NCBI GenBank assembly: GCA_002716385.1
Contig: PBAX01000015.1
Coordinates: forward strand, 1-64,000
DNA from: Phycisphaerae bacterium
Lineage (GTDB): Bacteria; Planctomycetota; Phycisphaerae; Phycisphaerales; SM1A02
Direction: 5' to 3'
DNA length: 64,000 nt
A program made the position numbers and the translations under genes. Numbering within the stretch: the first letter of the stretch is position 1; each line of letters starts with the position of its first letter. Under the pieces are notes generated by a model. The model was not told where the DNA came from, ran no database searches, and saw nothing but the letters and a program-made list of their open reading frames with translations. This document shows, in pieces, positions 8,231 to 17,213 of the stretch.

Positions 8231-8532
8231 AATCGATCGCATTGCTCATGTCATGGCGTTTGTGCCCCAAGATCTGATCACAGATTCGCAATCATGACAA
8301 AGACAACAGCCGAGGCGGCCACTACGGCCCGTCTGGCCCAGCGTTCAAATCGCATCCTCAATTTCCTTCCTGCCCAACGATCTTCCGGGTCGTCAGGCAT
8401 CTTCTCTACGTAAAGGATAGGCCAGAAAACGGCGAAGCCAAATCAACTCCGCCGATTTTCTGGAGGTTCTGATCTCCGTTCGTCACACTTCTATGGGCGA
8501 TAAAACCGTTCTGGAGATCGAGTGCCGATCGC
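8231..8532. other. intergenic region between convergent genes
   Basis: This 302-bp stretch separates two convergent genes. Its only clear feature is a hairpin at 8422-8463. A 39-codon open frame (8294-8413) has no ribosome-binding site and no recognisable protein features. Confidence 0.6.
8422..8463. terminator. hairpin between convergent genes, probable terminator
   Basis: ccagaaaacggcg (8422-8434) pairs with cgccg-a-ttttctgg (8450-8463): 13 bp with one bulged A. A/T-rich outer arms on both strands fit a bidirectional terminator for the VOC gene and the minus-strand membrane protein ending at 8533. Confidence 0.55.
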
Positions 8533-10686
8533 TCAGATCATCAGCAGCGTGATCAACAGCCAGACAGAGGCCGTTAATGGCCAGAAAAACACCTTGAACA
8601 ACCTATTGTGGGTGCTCATGGGATGCAGATGATCTTCGGAAGTCTGGAGAACATAACTGCTGATCACGACCAGCATCATGATTCCGAACACGGAGGCGTT
8701 CAGAGCCTGTTTGTATGGCTGCAGAAGCGATGCTTCTTGGCCGAGGCTGCCGTCGAGCGTGTTGAGTACGAGAACCGCCATGAGCGGTCCAACCACCACC
8801 AGTACCTGCATGGTGTCGTAGCCCAGCCGGCCTCTCCGACTGTCGTGTCGGGTACTCATGAGTGTCAGCACGAACAAAACGGCCAACACCGCAAGTAGCG
8901 GCATGAGATCCTCCAGGATGATGGAGGAAAGATCTCTGAGCGTTGCGAATACGAAGACGCATCGGGGCGCGTTGTTTCCAGCGATTGGTAACGTGACGGC
9001 GGCATCCGCGGGATTCACGGCAGCCATGTACATGCCCATGAATGATTCAATGTAGACCTCGGCAGGGGTCACGACTGTGGATGCCAGACCCGGGGTCAGG
9101 GTGGGGTTCATGGACCAATAGTCGCCGAGATTCGGGAGTAGGAACGTGTTCGACGAATGAGGAGACACATCCATGGGAACTTCCATGACCTGATTGCCGA
9201 AAGGATATAGAGCTGATCGTGTCATTCTTGAAAACTGAGCCTTGAAGCTCAGGCTGACCAGCTCGTGATCGTCAATTCTCTTCTTGTTGAGAAGATTCCA
9301 TTCCTCGCTTGTAGCCGTCGGAAACATGAGAAGATCTGGACGAGGTTCCGGTATGGTAAGCGGCACTTTCAGCCATGCCCGTCCGATGATGGTGCAGCCA
9401 GCTGAGCCGTTGTAATCAACTGCATCGACATAGATGGTGGCATAGCTGGGTTCTATGGTTGTGTTTTGATTCAGTGTCTGCTGGCGGACCAGATAGTCGT
9501 CCCTGAATTCATCGAGTGTATCGACATCGGTGATAGGGATGATGCTTTTGCTGATGGGGGGATCATCCTGTCGGACAATTACCCACAGATACACCAATCC
9601 CACCACCATGATGATCGAAGCCAGTGTCGACATGATGAATAGATTTCGAGTCCTGGGGAGCCACATGCAGAGCACCAGTATGATTCCTGCCATCGCATAG
9701 CTGAGATAGCCGGTGGTCAGGACATTGGGTGCGAATGTCGATTTCATTTCGGGAACAAGTTCATTCTCGTATTGGACAAGGCATATGGCGATGTCCAGAT
9801 TTGGGACGGATATCGAAGAAATGTAGAATCGACTGGTGTAGTCATCGCCCGAAAAGCTGGCTGTGGTCGGCTTGTTCTGTTTGATACTTTGCTTGATCAG
9901 GGGCAAGGCAAATCGATATTCGTCGAATGGAACGATGGTGTCCGAATATGGATTGTTCATCGGATAGCCGAGTACTCTTAATCGATCCTGTTGAAGGCGA
10001 TCAGGAACAACCATGAAACTCCACCCAGTACTGGAAAGATTCATCTCATGCAGCTTCTCATGAAGATTCGACTCTGTGCCATAGCTCCAGATGGCACCGC
10101 CTTCGCTGGGCTTGACGCCCATTTTCAGAGGCATGATCAGCTGTATGCCGTCGTTGAGTTCCCTTGGCAGGAGGCACGGGGACATGACGCCCATTCGAAC
10201 GCCATATTCGGTGATTTGATCCAGACTTTCCCAGTCTGAGGTTGACATCCAGGTTGCTGTTCTCCTCGAGAAGGAGGTACCGCCACTTGATGAAGTCATG
10301 TCTTCAAATCGAAGCTCGAGTACGTATGAATCCTGTCCGTCTTGTGCCGGAACGAGTATCCCCACACAGCTGGAAAAGTCATTGGGGTTCTCGATGTACT
10401 CCTGCATAATGTTCTTGAGCTGTGATTCATCTCCGGCTTTCCAGGCCTCCTGAAGTCTTTTCAGCACATTAGAGGCGATGAGCGTCTCACTTTTCATGAT
10501 CTTCTCAGCCCCATCACAGGCACCGCAAGCCCTCTCCATGGCTTTCGCTCTAACGCTGTTCAGCATGTTGGTGTCCTTGATGAACATCAGGACGCCCATG
10601 ATGAAAAGCCATGCGACGAAAGCCGTCATGAGGCATTTCAGCAGGAGCTTGACGAGGGTTTTTTTCTTGGTTCGGAGGGCATTCAT
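8533..10686 (-). CDS. multi-domain membrane protein: Cache-like sensor plus pLGIC-like (or DUF4436-like) channel module
   Basis: I start this at the ATG at 10686 (717 aa), because the longer ORF overlaps the divergent STAS gene. Order: TM 12-36; exported Cache-like domain ~40-320 (LDIAICLVQYENELVPEM near its end); two TMs at ~325-343 and 348-371; an exported beta-rich domain ~385-585; then four TMs at ~590-610, 625-644, 661-680 and 695-716, ending right after the last helix. The exported domain carries LYPFGNQ, matching the aromatic-Pro-aromatic-x-x-Gln Pro-loop signature of pentameric ligand-gated channels (GLIC: RYPFDSQ). A Pro in M1 (LMPLL) and an Arg...FWP in M4 also fit. Predicted topology puts the C-terminus outside, as in pLGICs. 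DUF4436 is an alternative for the second half. Ligand and ion are unknown. Confidence 0.55.
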   Translation of the reverse strand: MNALRTKKKTLVKLLLKCLMTAFVAWLFIMGVLMFIKDTNMLNSVRAKAMERACGACDGAEKIMKSETLIASNVLKRLQEAWKAGDESQLKNIMQEYIENPNDFSSCVGILVPAQDGQDSYVLELRFEDMTSSSGGTSFSRRTATWMSTSDWESLDQITEYGVRMGVMSPCLLPRELNDGIQLIMPLKMGVKPSEGGAIWSYGTESNLHEKLHEMNLSSTGWSFMVVPDRLQQDRLRVLGYPMNNPYSDTIVPFDEYRFALPLIKQSIKQNKPTTASFSGDDYTSRFYISSISVPNLDIAICLVQYENELVPEMKSTFAPNVLTTGYLSYAMAGIILVLCMWLPRTRNLFIMSTLASIIMVVGLVYLWVIVRQDDPPISKSIIPITDVDTLDEFRDDYLVRQQTLNQNTTIEPSYATIYVDAVDYNGSAGCTIIGRAWLKVPLTIPEPRPDLLMFPTATSEEWNLLNKKRIDDHELVSLSFKAQFSRMTRSALYPFGNQVMEVPMDVSPHSSNTFLLPNLGDYWSMNPTLTPGLASTVVTPAEVYIESFMGMYMAAVNPADAAVTLPIAGNNAPRCVFVFATLRDLSSIILEDLMPLLAVLAVLFVLTLMSTRHDSRRGRLGYDTMQVLVVVGPLMAVLVLNTLDGSLGQEASLLQPYKQALNASVFGIMMLVVISSYVLQTSEDHLHPMSTHNRLFKVFFWPLTASVWLLITLLMI

Positions 10687-10777
10687 GAGGATGTGGCACT
10701 CAGATGATGGTTGGAATCCAATGGTACCAAGCGGGTGGAGTACCAGAGATGCATCCGGGCGGGTATCCTCCTGATCC

Positions 10778-11149
10778 ATGGAATTCATACCCCACGAAAT
10801 TGATGAGGACGTCTTCGTACTTGTGGCCGATGGCGGGATCAACCGTGAGAACGCGAAGTCCTTCACGGAAGATGTGGAATCCATGGTGGCCAACGGTTTC
10901 AGCAAGCTGATCATCGACTGTTCAAAACTGGACTACATCTCCAGCACTGGTCTGGGCACATTGCTGGTTCTCCACAAGAGAATGAAGGCGGCAGGTGGTG
11001 ACGTGAAGCTGTGCAGCCTCAAGGGCATAGTGGCACAGGCTCTTCAGCTGATCCGTCTTGATCACCTGTTTGGGATCTATCCAGATCTCGGGCAGGCTCG
11101 ACTCGCGTTCAGATCCGATGATGCGCAAGCCGAAGATTGGGAGTCTTGA
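10778..11149 (+). CDS. STAS-domain anti-sigma-factor antagonist-like protein
   Basis: The 123-residue protein is a single STAS domain, as in SpoIIAA/RsbV. The core FSKLIIDCSKLDYISSTGLGTLL has Ser at residues 55-56, where the partner kinase phosphorylates the family. Such proteins bind an RsbW/SpoIIAB-type kinase to release a sigma factor, or act in PP2C partner-switching. No kinase or phosphatase is encoded nearby. No clear Shine-Dalgarno precedes the ATG. It lies 91 bp from the divergent channel-like gene and 4 bp before the SDR start. Confidence 0.92.
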   Translation: MEFIPHEIDEDVFVLVADGGINRENAKSFTEDVESMVANGFSKLIIDCSKLDYISSTGLGTLLVLHKRMKAAGGDVKLCSLKGIVAQALQLIRLDHLFGIYPDLGQARLAFRSDDAQAEDWES

Positions 11150-11153
11150 GCGG

Positions 11154-11915
11154 ATGTCTTCCTTGTTCGACTTGAGTGGACGGACGGCGCTCGTAACGGG
11201 AAGTACGAGGGGTCTTGGGCGTGCCATGGCATTTTCACTGGCCCAGTGCGGTGCCAGAGTTGTCTTGAACTATGCAAATGACCGTGCGCGTGGACTGGCC
11301 TGTCACGATTCGTTCAAGGAGGCAGGGCATGAAGCAATGCTCGTGGGGGCATCAGTCATTGATCAAGATGACGTGGACAGGCTGGTTGCAGAGGTGGAAT
11401 CCGAATTCGGGGGAATTGATATTCTCGTGGTGAACGCCACTCCTCAGCAGCCCCAGAATCCGATTGAGTCGTACGACTGGGAATTCCATCAGCAGATGAT
11501 CGATTACTTTCTCAAGAGTCCGTATCTGCTGGCTCGTCGAGTCCTTCCGCACATGAAACAACAGCGGTGGGGTCGAATCATAAACATCGGGTCCGAAGTA
11601 CTTGCACGTGGGATCGGCAATTTCAGCCCCTATGTCGCCGCCAAGGGGGCTCAGAACGGGTGGACGAGATCAATGGCTACCGAGTTGGCGCCCCACGGGG
11701 TGACGGTGAACATGATCTCTCCAGGCTGGATACCGGTCGAAAGGCATGCCGGTGCATCGCAGTCCAAGATCGACTCGTACCAGTCCCGCGTTCCAGCTGG
11801 CCGCATGGGTGTGCCCGAGGATCTGGCAGGGTCAGTCGCGTTCCTCGCAAGCGAGTCGTCTGGTTTCGTCACGGGTCAGAACATACACGTCAACGGTGGT
11901 CTCACCACCTTCTGA
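11154..11915 (+). CDS. short-chain dehydrogenase/reductase (FabG-like)
   Basis: The start is the ATG at 11154, 4 bp after the STAS stop (253 aa); the ORF-track start lies inside the STAS gene. The cofactor loop is TGSTRGLGRA. The NNAG position reads VVNAT. The catalytic Ser is in IINIGSE and the Tyr/Lys in YVAAKGA, followed by ELAPHGVTVNMISPGWI and a C-terminal FVTGQNIHVNGG. These are typical of classical FabG-type NAD(P)H oxidoreductases; the substrate cannot be inferred. Probably co-transcribed with the STAS gene. Confidence 0.92.
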   Translation: MSSLFDLSGRTALVTGSTRGLGRAMAFSLAQCGARVVLNYANDRARGLACHDSFKEAGHEAMLVGASVIDQDDVDRLVAEVESEFGGIDILVVNATPQQPQNPIESYDWEFHQQMIDYFLKSPYLLARRVLPHMKQQRWGRIINIGSEVLARGIGNFSPYVAAKGAQNGWTRSMATELAPHGVTVNMISPGWIPVERHAGASQSKIDSYQSRVPAGRMGVPEDLAGSVAFLASESSGFVTGQNIHVNGGLTTF

Positions 11916-11954
11916 GCGTGATTACCTCTGAGATCGACATGGAGGACGATACGC

Positions 11955-14900
11955 ATGGCATTCAGATCAGTGGCGAATCTTGCAGCGTTCATCTCTCTGC
12001 ATCTTTGTCTGGTCTCCGTACATGCTCAATCGACTCCCTGGGATTCGATGGACTACGGCCCCTTCCTCTCTTCCGCCGTTGAAGTGGAGCCTGGAAACAT
12101 CGCCTACAAGGGGATAGCGGTTCCGATCGGGAGGACGCCAGAGGGCGAAGCAACGATGCTCTTCGATACCGACCTTCTGCGCTGGGCAGGTGGATGGCGA
12201 GGTGATGGTGTCGATCTTCGCGGAATCGTCTATGACGGCCCTCACGGAGTTCATCCAGACATAGAGGGGGTGCTTGATTGGAGTCTGGATTCAAGGCCGG
12301 GCGTGTCCACTTCAGGTGAATTCGTCGATATCAGATCATGGAAGTACGGCCCCATGAATCCTCGAGATGGTAGGTGGAACGGTATTCGTCTCAATGGGGA
12401 GCAGGTGGCCTTTTCCTATCGCGCCGGCGACACTGAGATTCTTGAGACTCCCGGCCTGCTTCAGCTCAATGGTCTCTCCGCATACACGAGAACCATTTCG
12501 ATCGACGGTACGGACAGAGAGCTGATGTTGAAGATCCTCGGTTCGCATCGGGATTCGATGAGATCGCTGGAGTCCTACGGCTTCGATTCCCTGAGTAACG
12601 GAAAAGGGCAGCGATTCGGTGTCGTGCTGCAGGAATCGGGTGATCCATTCCTTGCCATCGGACTCGTACAAGCCTCGTTCGATGATGCCCGAATCGTTCA
12701 GATCGGTTCGGAAATCGTCCTGAAGACGATGCCGAGAGCCAGATCTGGTGCTGAATTGTTCATGATTCTGATCAGTCCTATTGAACGAACGAAGGATCTT
12801 GTCACATTCACTCAACTGCTCGAGCAAGTGAAGTTGCCTGTGGATCTTGATCATTTCATTAATCCAACCCGGTCAAACCACAATCAGACTGGGCATTCGA
12901 TCAACACGGTAGTATCGCCATACTCCTTGGAACGTGACGAGGCGGCTGTCCAGGCGATCACTCGAAGCAAAGAGGAAGCTTCTCTCGTATATCCATTGCC
13001 TGCAGTTGCAGGAAGTCAATTCGGCATCCATGACATCGCGGGTAATCCGCTTCAGTCTAGGGAGATCTCGGCCGATGCGGCTTATGTGGTTGCTGTGCCG
13101 CCTTCCACGCAGTTGAAGGATCGTCCATTCGCATCATGGTCTTTCGACAAGGGAGAAGGGGATCGGGTTCGAAATCAGATGACTGGTCGTCGGGATCTTC
13201 TGCTGAAAGGTGCGACCTGGAGAAGAGGGCTGAAGGGGCGGTGTCTCGATTTCGATGGAACCGACATGGCGACGTGGTCGAGTTCGAGGCCTTTCAGGCT
13301 CAAGAATTCAGACATGACCTTCGCAGCATGGATCTCGACAAGATCGGATGGCACGATCATGTCGATAATGAGTCAGAAGGACCTCTGGTCACCCGGCGAG
13401 ATTGCTTTCTTCATCCGTGATGGTCGTTTGGCCTTCGACATCGGGTGGGAGGGTGTGATCGAAGGCGAGGCGGTCATCACGGATGGTGCATGGCATCACG
13501 TCGCGTTCGCCTGGTCGCATGCGGATCAGCGGGTAGATCTCTATGTCAATGGCATTCACGACGGCACCGGCAACCTGTCGCCGGGAACCATGCCTGACAA
13601 GCCGGTTCTTCACCTTGGCTGTGGGGCGGAGGACTTTCCCGCTTCATCCCATTTCAGTGGTTTCATGGAGGGAGTCGAGCTCTTCGATTCCGTTCTGGAT
13701 GCCAGTGAGATACGGACGCAAGCGGCAGATTCGGGTTCACCATTGGTTGATGCTTGGATTCTCGAGGGAGAAATCGATGGCGCAAGATGGGTCAAGGGGT
13801 CGTCTGGCGTGGTGGCATTGCATCTGCCGGAGAGTGATCGGGACCAAACAGCTGATCTTCATTACTGGCACGGGCCCCAGGCCGCTCTGTTGCAGACGAT
13901 GCTTGATCTCGAGAACTCGAGGGTCATCCACAAGGCTTTCCGGATCGAGGAAATGGAGCGTCCGGTCGAGACGCCCACGAATTCTTGGATGCGATTCGGT
14001 GCCTTGGATTTTCTCCCTGGTCGGGACGGAATCGTCGTCACAACGTGGAGTGGCGAGGTCTGGTTGATTGAGCCAGATGGTGAGGATCGATCGGCTCTCC
14101 AATGGACAAGGATCGCTTCCGGATTGAATCAACCACTTGGAATAGCGGTTAGAAACGACGAGATTCTCGTCCTTGGTCGTGATCAGGTCACTCGACTGGT
14201 GGATCTCAATGGCGATCTCGTCACGGACTTCTACGAGAACATCAACAACGACAGCATGAATTCCGAACATTTTCACGAGCCGGCGACCGGTCTGCAGATC
14301 GATCAGTCGGGTCGTCTGTACTACCTGAAGGCTGCCCGGCATGCGAAGGATGCCTGTCATCCACATCATGGGACGCTCGTTCGAATTTCGGATGATGGAA
14401 GCGAGTCTACGGTTCTGGCTTCCGGCTTTCGGGCTCCCAATGGCTTGTTGGTGGATGAGAACGACGTGTACTTCTGTTCGGACCAGGAAGGGCACTGGAT
14501 GCCGGCGAACAGGATAAATCGAATTGAACCGGGTGGTTTCTACGGCAACAAGTGGACGGGGCATGAGGATCGCGATCGAACGGACTACGACCGCCCACTT
14601 GCATGGATTCATCCGAGTGTCGATCGTTCCCCTTCATCACAGCTGCGCATTGATGATCCTTCCTGGGGAATGCTCGATGGAAGACTGCTAGGTTTGTCTT
14701 ATGGAACGGGAGCCGTCTATCTGATCCTTGAGGATGAAGTTGACGGCGTACATCAGGGAGGTGTGGTTCCGCTGCCGATTAAGGTTCCCACCGGCTTGAT
14801 GTCCGGGCGGTTCAATCAAACGGACGGCTCGCTCTACCTGTGCGGTCTGGTCGGCTGGTCCTCCGATGCCCGACAGGATGGTGGTCTCTATCGAGTGACT

Positions 14901-15290
14901 CCGCTTGGTGGTCTGCCCCCCTTGCCTCTGGAGGTTCAGGCGGTCTCAGATGGGCTGGTTCTGTCCTTCAATGAGCCATTGGATCGGGAGGCGGAAGAGG
15001 TGGGGCGATGGAACGTGGAAGCCTGGAACTACCTGTGGTCGGAACGGTACGGCTCACCCGACATCAAGCTTGCCGGTGATCAGGAGGGCCGTTCCATCAT
15101 GTCCGTCAAGTCGGTCCGCTTGTCGCCGGATCGTCGCAAGGCCTGGCTTAATATCCCCGACATGACGACGGCCATGCAGATGCAGATCGACTACGTGCTG
15201 CCGTTTTCAGGCCGTGAACACGAGGGATTCGCCCACTTGACCGTTCACGGGCTTCATGACGTATCCGGTCGATCGAAACTGGTGAAATAG
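11955..15290 (+). CDS. large secreted protein: DUF6797-like, LamG and glucose/sorbosone-dehydrogenase-like propeller
   Basis: The ATG follows GGAGGA at good spacing and starts a signal peptide (ending VHAQS). The 1111 residues fall into four parts. Residues ~30-380 form a beta-rich region of the type seen with DUF6797. Residues ~388-593 are a LamG jelly roll (FASWSFDKGEG, DGAWHHVAFAWSHADQRVDLYVNG). Residues ~678-983 are a propeller with repeated strands (GRDGIVVTTWSGEVWLI, GFRAPNGLLVDENDVYF), like PQQ/sorbosone dehydrogenases. A C-terminal domain (~990-1111) contains LVLSFNEPLDREAEEVGRWNV. No CxxCH haem site was seen. It probably acts on carbohydrates outside the cell; the substrate is unknown. 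Confidence 0.75.
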   Translation: MAFRSVANLAAFISLHLCLVSVHAQSTPWDSMDYGPFLSSAVEVEPGNIAYKGIAVPIGRTPEGEATMLFDTDLLRWAGGWRGDGVDLRGIVYDGPHGVHPDIEGVLDWSLDSRPGVSTSGEFVDIRSWKYGPMNPRDGRWNGIRLNGEQVAFSYRAGDTEILETPGLLQLNGLSAYTRTISIDGTDRELMLKILGSHRDSMRSLESYGFDSLSNGKGQRFGVVLQESGDPFLAIGLVQASFDDARIVQIGSEIVLKTMPRARSGAELFMILISPIERTKDLVTFTQLLEQVKLPVDLDHFINPTRSNHNQTGHSINTVVSPYSLERDEAAVQAITRSKEEASLVYPLPAVAGSQFGIHDIAGNPLQSREISADAAYVVAVPPSTQLKDRPFASWSFDKGEGDRVRNQMTGRRDLLLKGATWRRGLKGRCLDFDGTDMATWSSSRPFRLKNSDMTFAAWISTRSDGTIMSIMSQKDLWSPGEIAFFIRDGRLAFDIGWEGVIEGEAVITDGAWHHVAFAWSHADQRVDLYVNGIHDGTGNLSPGTMPDKPVLHLGCGAEDFPASSHFSGFMEGVELFDSVLDASEIRTQAADSGSPLVDAWILEGEIDGARWVKGSSGVVALHLPESDRDQTADLHYWHGPQAALLQTMLDLENSRVIHKAFRIEEMERPVETPTNSWMRFGALDFLPGRDGIVVTTWSGEVWLIEPDGEDRSALQWTRIASGLNQPLGIAVRNDEILVLGRDQVTRLVDLNGDLVTDFYENINNDSMNSEHFHEPATGLQIDQSGRLYYLKAARHAKDACHPHHGTLVRISDDGSESTVLASGFRAPNGLLVDENDVYFCSDQEGHWMPANRINRIEPGGFYGNKWTGHEDRDRTDYDRPLAWIHPSVDRSPSSQLRIDDPSWGMLDGRLLGLSYGTGAVYLILEDEVDGVHQGGVVPLPIKVPTGLMSGRFNQTDGSLYLCGLVGWSSDARQDGGLYRVTPLGGLPPLPLEVQAVSDGLVLSFNEPLDREAEEVGRWNVEAWNYLWSERYGSPDIKLAGDQEGRSIMSVKSVRLSPDRRKAWLNIPDMTTAMQMQIDYVLPFSGREHEGFAHLTVHGLHDVSGRSKLVK

Positions 15291-15402
15291 GGTTGAATCC
15301 CCGGGACAGTGTCTATTCATTTGGATTCGGACATTCGCCGTTTTTCCAACAGGCGGTGCATCCCTTGTTTCATGACCATCTCCGGGCGGGTAGTCTGGAG
15401 AC

Positions 15403-16842
15403 ATGAACATATTCACCTGCTTGTTGCTGCTTCTGGGATTTCAGGTTGACGCTCCCCCTGACAAGGCGTCAAGGCCGAATGTCGTCATCATCTTCGTCGA
15501 TGACATGGGATGGGGTGATATTCCATCTCAGGGTGCTACTGGATGGAGCATGCCCAACATCGAACGTCTCGAGGAGGAGGGGACGCGATTCACGCGATTT
15601 CATGTGGCTCAGCCGGTCTGCTCCGCTTCGAGAGCCGCCTTGTTGACGGGTTGTTATCCGAACAGGATCGGTATCCATGGCGCACTGCCACCCTCCGCCA
15701 AGTATGGGATACATGAAGATGAGACGACGATGGCGGAGCTGTTCAAATCAAAGGGATATGCCACGGGCATGTTCGGCAAATGGCACCTCGGGCATCATCG
15801 GCAGTTTCTTCCGATACATCATGGTTTCGATGAATATCTTGGAATTCCGTATTCAAACGACATGTGGCCGGGACATCCCGTGACGCCCAAGAACTGGCCA
15901 AAGCTGCCCTTGATCGAAGGTGACCAGACGATCGAGATCATCGAGGACTACGAGGACCAGGATGCGATCACCCGTCGGTTGACGGAGCGTTCGGTTGATT
16001 TCATAAATCGCCACTCGGATGCGCCCTTCTTCCTCTATCTGGCCCATCCCCAGCCGCACGTGCCGCTTGGTGCTGATGCTCGATTCAAGGGAAGCAGCGA
16101 GCAGGGCTTCTATGGAGATGTGATGCAGGAGCTGGACTGGTCGCTTGGTCAGGTGCTTCAGGCGTTGGATGAGAAGGGGATCGCCGATGAAACACTGGTC
16201 GTCTTCACATCTGACAATGGTCCATGGATCAACTACGGGGATCATGCTGGTACAACGGGTCACCTTCGGGAGGCCAAAGGTACCACCTTCGGGGGTGGTG
16301 TCCGGGTTCCATGTGTTGCACGCTGGCCTGGACACGTCCGCGAAAATCACGTGAACGACATCAACTGGATGACCATCGATCTCTTTCCAACCGTGGCGGG
16401 GATCATCGATGCCGAACTTCCCGAGCATACAATTGATGGCAGGGATGCCATCAGTGTCTTGAGGAGCGAGCAGGGGGCGACCTCGCCGCAGGACGTCTAT
16501 CTTTTCTATTACGGCCGGAACAATCTGGAGGCCATACAGTGGGGCCGTTGGCGACTGCATCTTCCGCATACCTACAGGTCCATGGAAGGTCGTCCGGGTG
16601 GCACGGGCGGCAAGCCTACCGCCTATACCTACGGGATCGAACAGCCGATGGCCCTGTACGACATTCTGATCGATCCGGGTGAGACCACCGACGTGAAGGA
16701 GGCCCATTCGGAAGTCGTCACTCGCATGCTTGAGCTGGTGGAATCGGCGCGAGCCGATCTGGGGGATTCCTTGACGGAGCGTCAGGGGGCGGGCGTCCGC
16801 GAGCCTGGCCGTCTGCCGGATGAGGAAGAGGCTGCTGGCTGA
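15403..16842 (+). CDS. secreted sulfatase (S1-type, formylglycine-dependent)
   Basis: The ATG follows a GGAG and begins a signal peptide (MNIFTCLLLLLGFQVDA). Family motifs are the metal-binding NVVIIFVDDMGWGD at residues ~27-40, the formylglycine signature VCSASRAALLTG (C-x-A-S-R) near residue 68, and GKWHLGH near residue 125. The Cys must be oxidised to formylglycine before the enzyme can hydrolyse sulfate esters. The 479-residue length is normal. It lies beside a LamG/propeller protein, which fits degradation of sulfated polysaccharides, a frequent planctomycete trait. Confidence 0.93.
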   Translation: MNIFTCLLLLLGFQVDAPPDKASRPNVVIIFVDDMGWGDIPSQGATGWSMPNIERLEEEGTRFTRFHVAQPVCSASRAALLTGCYPNRIGIHGALPPSAKYGIHEDETTMAELFKSKGYATGMFGKWHLGHHRQFLPIHHGFDEYLGIPYSNDMWPGHPVTPKNWPKLPLIEGDQTIEIIEDYEDQDAITRRLTERSVDFINRHSDAPFFLYLAHPQPHVPLGADARFKGSSEQGFYGDVMQELDWSLGQVLQALDEKGIADETLVVFTSDNGPWINYGDHAGTTGHLREAKGTTFGGGVRVPCVARWPGHVRENHVNDINWMTIDLFPTVAGIIDAELPEHTIDGRDAISVLRSEQGATSPQDVYLFYYGRNNLEAIQWGRWRLHLPHTYRSMEGRPGGTGGKPTAYTYGIEQPMALYDILIDPGETTDVKEAHSEVVTRMLELVESARADLGDSLTERQGAGVREPGRLPDEEEAAG

Positions 16843-17213
16843 AGTCCGGGGCCACGGATCTCTGGGACCGAGCATTCCATGTGCGGACTGGCTGTGTCTG
16901 GTGCACTCCGGAAGGCCAGCCAGTGGCTCTGTAGCCGCCAAATTGGCTCATTTGAGCCAATGCCCCCGACCAAATGCATAAACATAACCCTCTTTTCAGC
17001 AGGCATTTATCTCAATAGGCCGGAAAACTTCCTGGAATCGGTGTTTTAACTGTGAGGAAGGTCGTTCTGGCGCAGAGAACTAGTGAGCGAAGAGTTTGTC
17101 ACCAGTCAACTCCCGGGAGGGAAATCAAGGCCAACGGATGCTTCCAGTGGTCGGGCGGTGATTGCGTAAGGCTCTTCGGAACGAGTCACTCAATTGTGTT
17201 GGAGATCAATACC
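16843..17213. other. intergenic region/5' leader with several inverted repeats
   Basis: This 371-bp gap precedes the GACCY-repeat gene. It contains a perfect palindrome (16942-16961) and hairpins 17028-17033/17055-17060 (cttcct/aggaag) and 17064-17068/17076-17080 (gttct/agaac). The ORF-track reading through it from 17052 has no protein-like features. It probably carries the promoter and a structured leader; no known riboswitch was recognised. Confidence 0.5.
16942..16961. promoter_or_regulatory. perfect 9-bp inverted repeat, possible operator
   Basis: attggctca and tgagccaat flank a 2-nt centre (tt). No T tract follows, so a terminator is less likely than a protein-binding site. It is 252 bp upstream of the next start. 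Confidence 0.35.

Noticed and set aside
8294-8413. 39-codon open frame between convergent genes
   Set aside because: No ribosome-binding site, no signal or domain, and it borders a terminator hairpin.
17052-17213. N-terminal extension of the GACCY ORF
   Set aside because: The GTG at 17214 has a good ribosome-binding site and begins a signal peptide; the extension is not protein-like.
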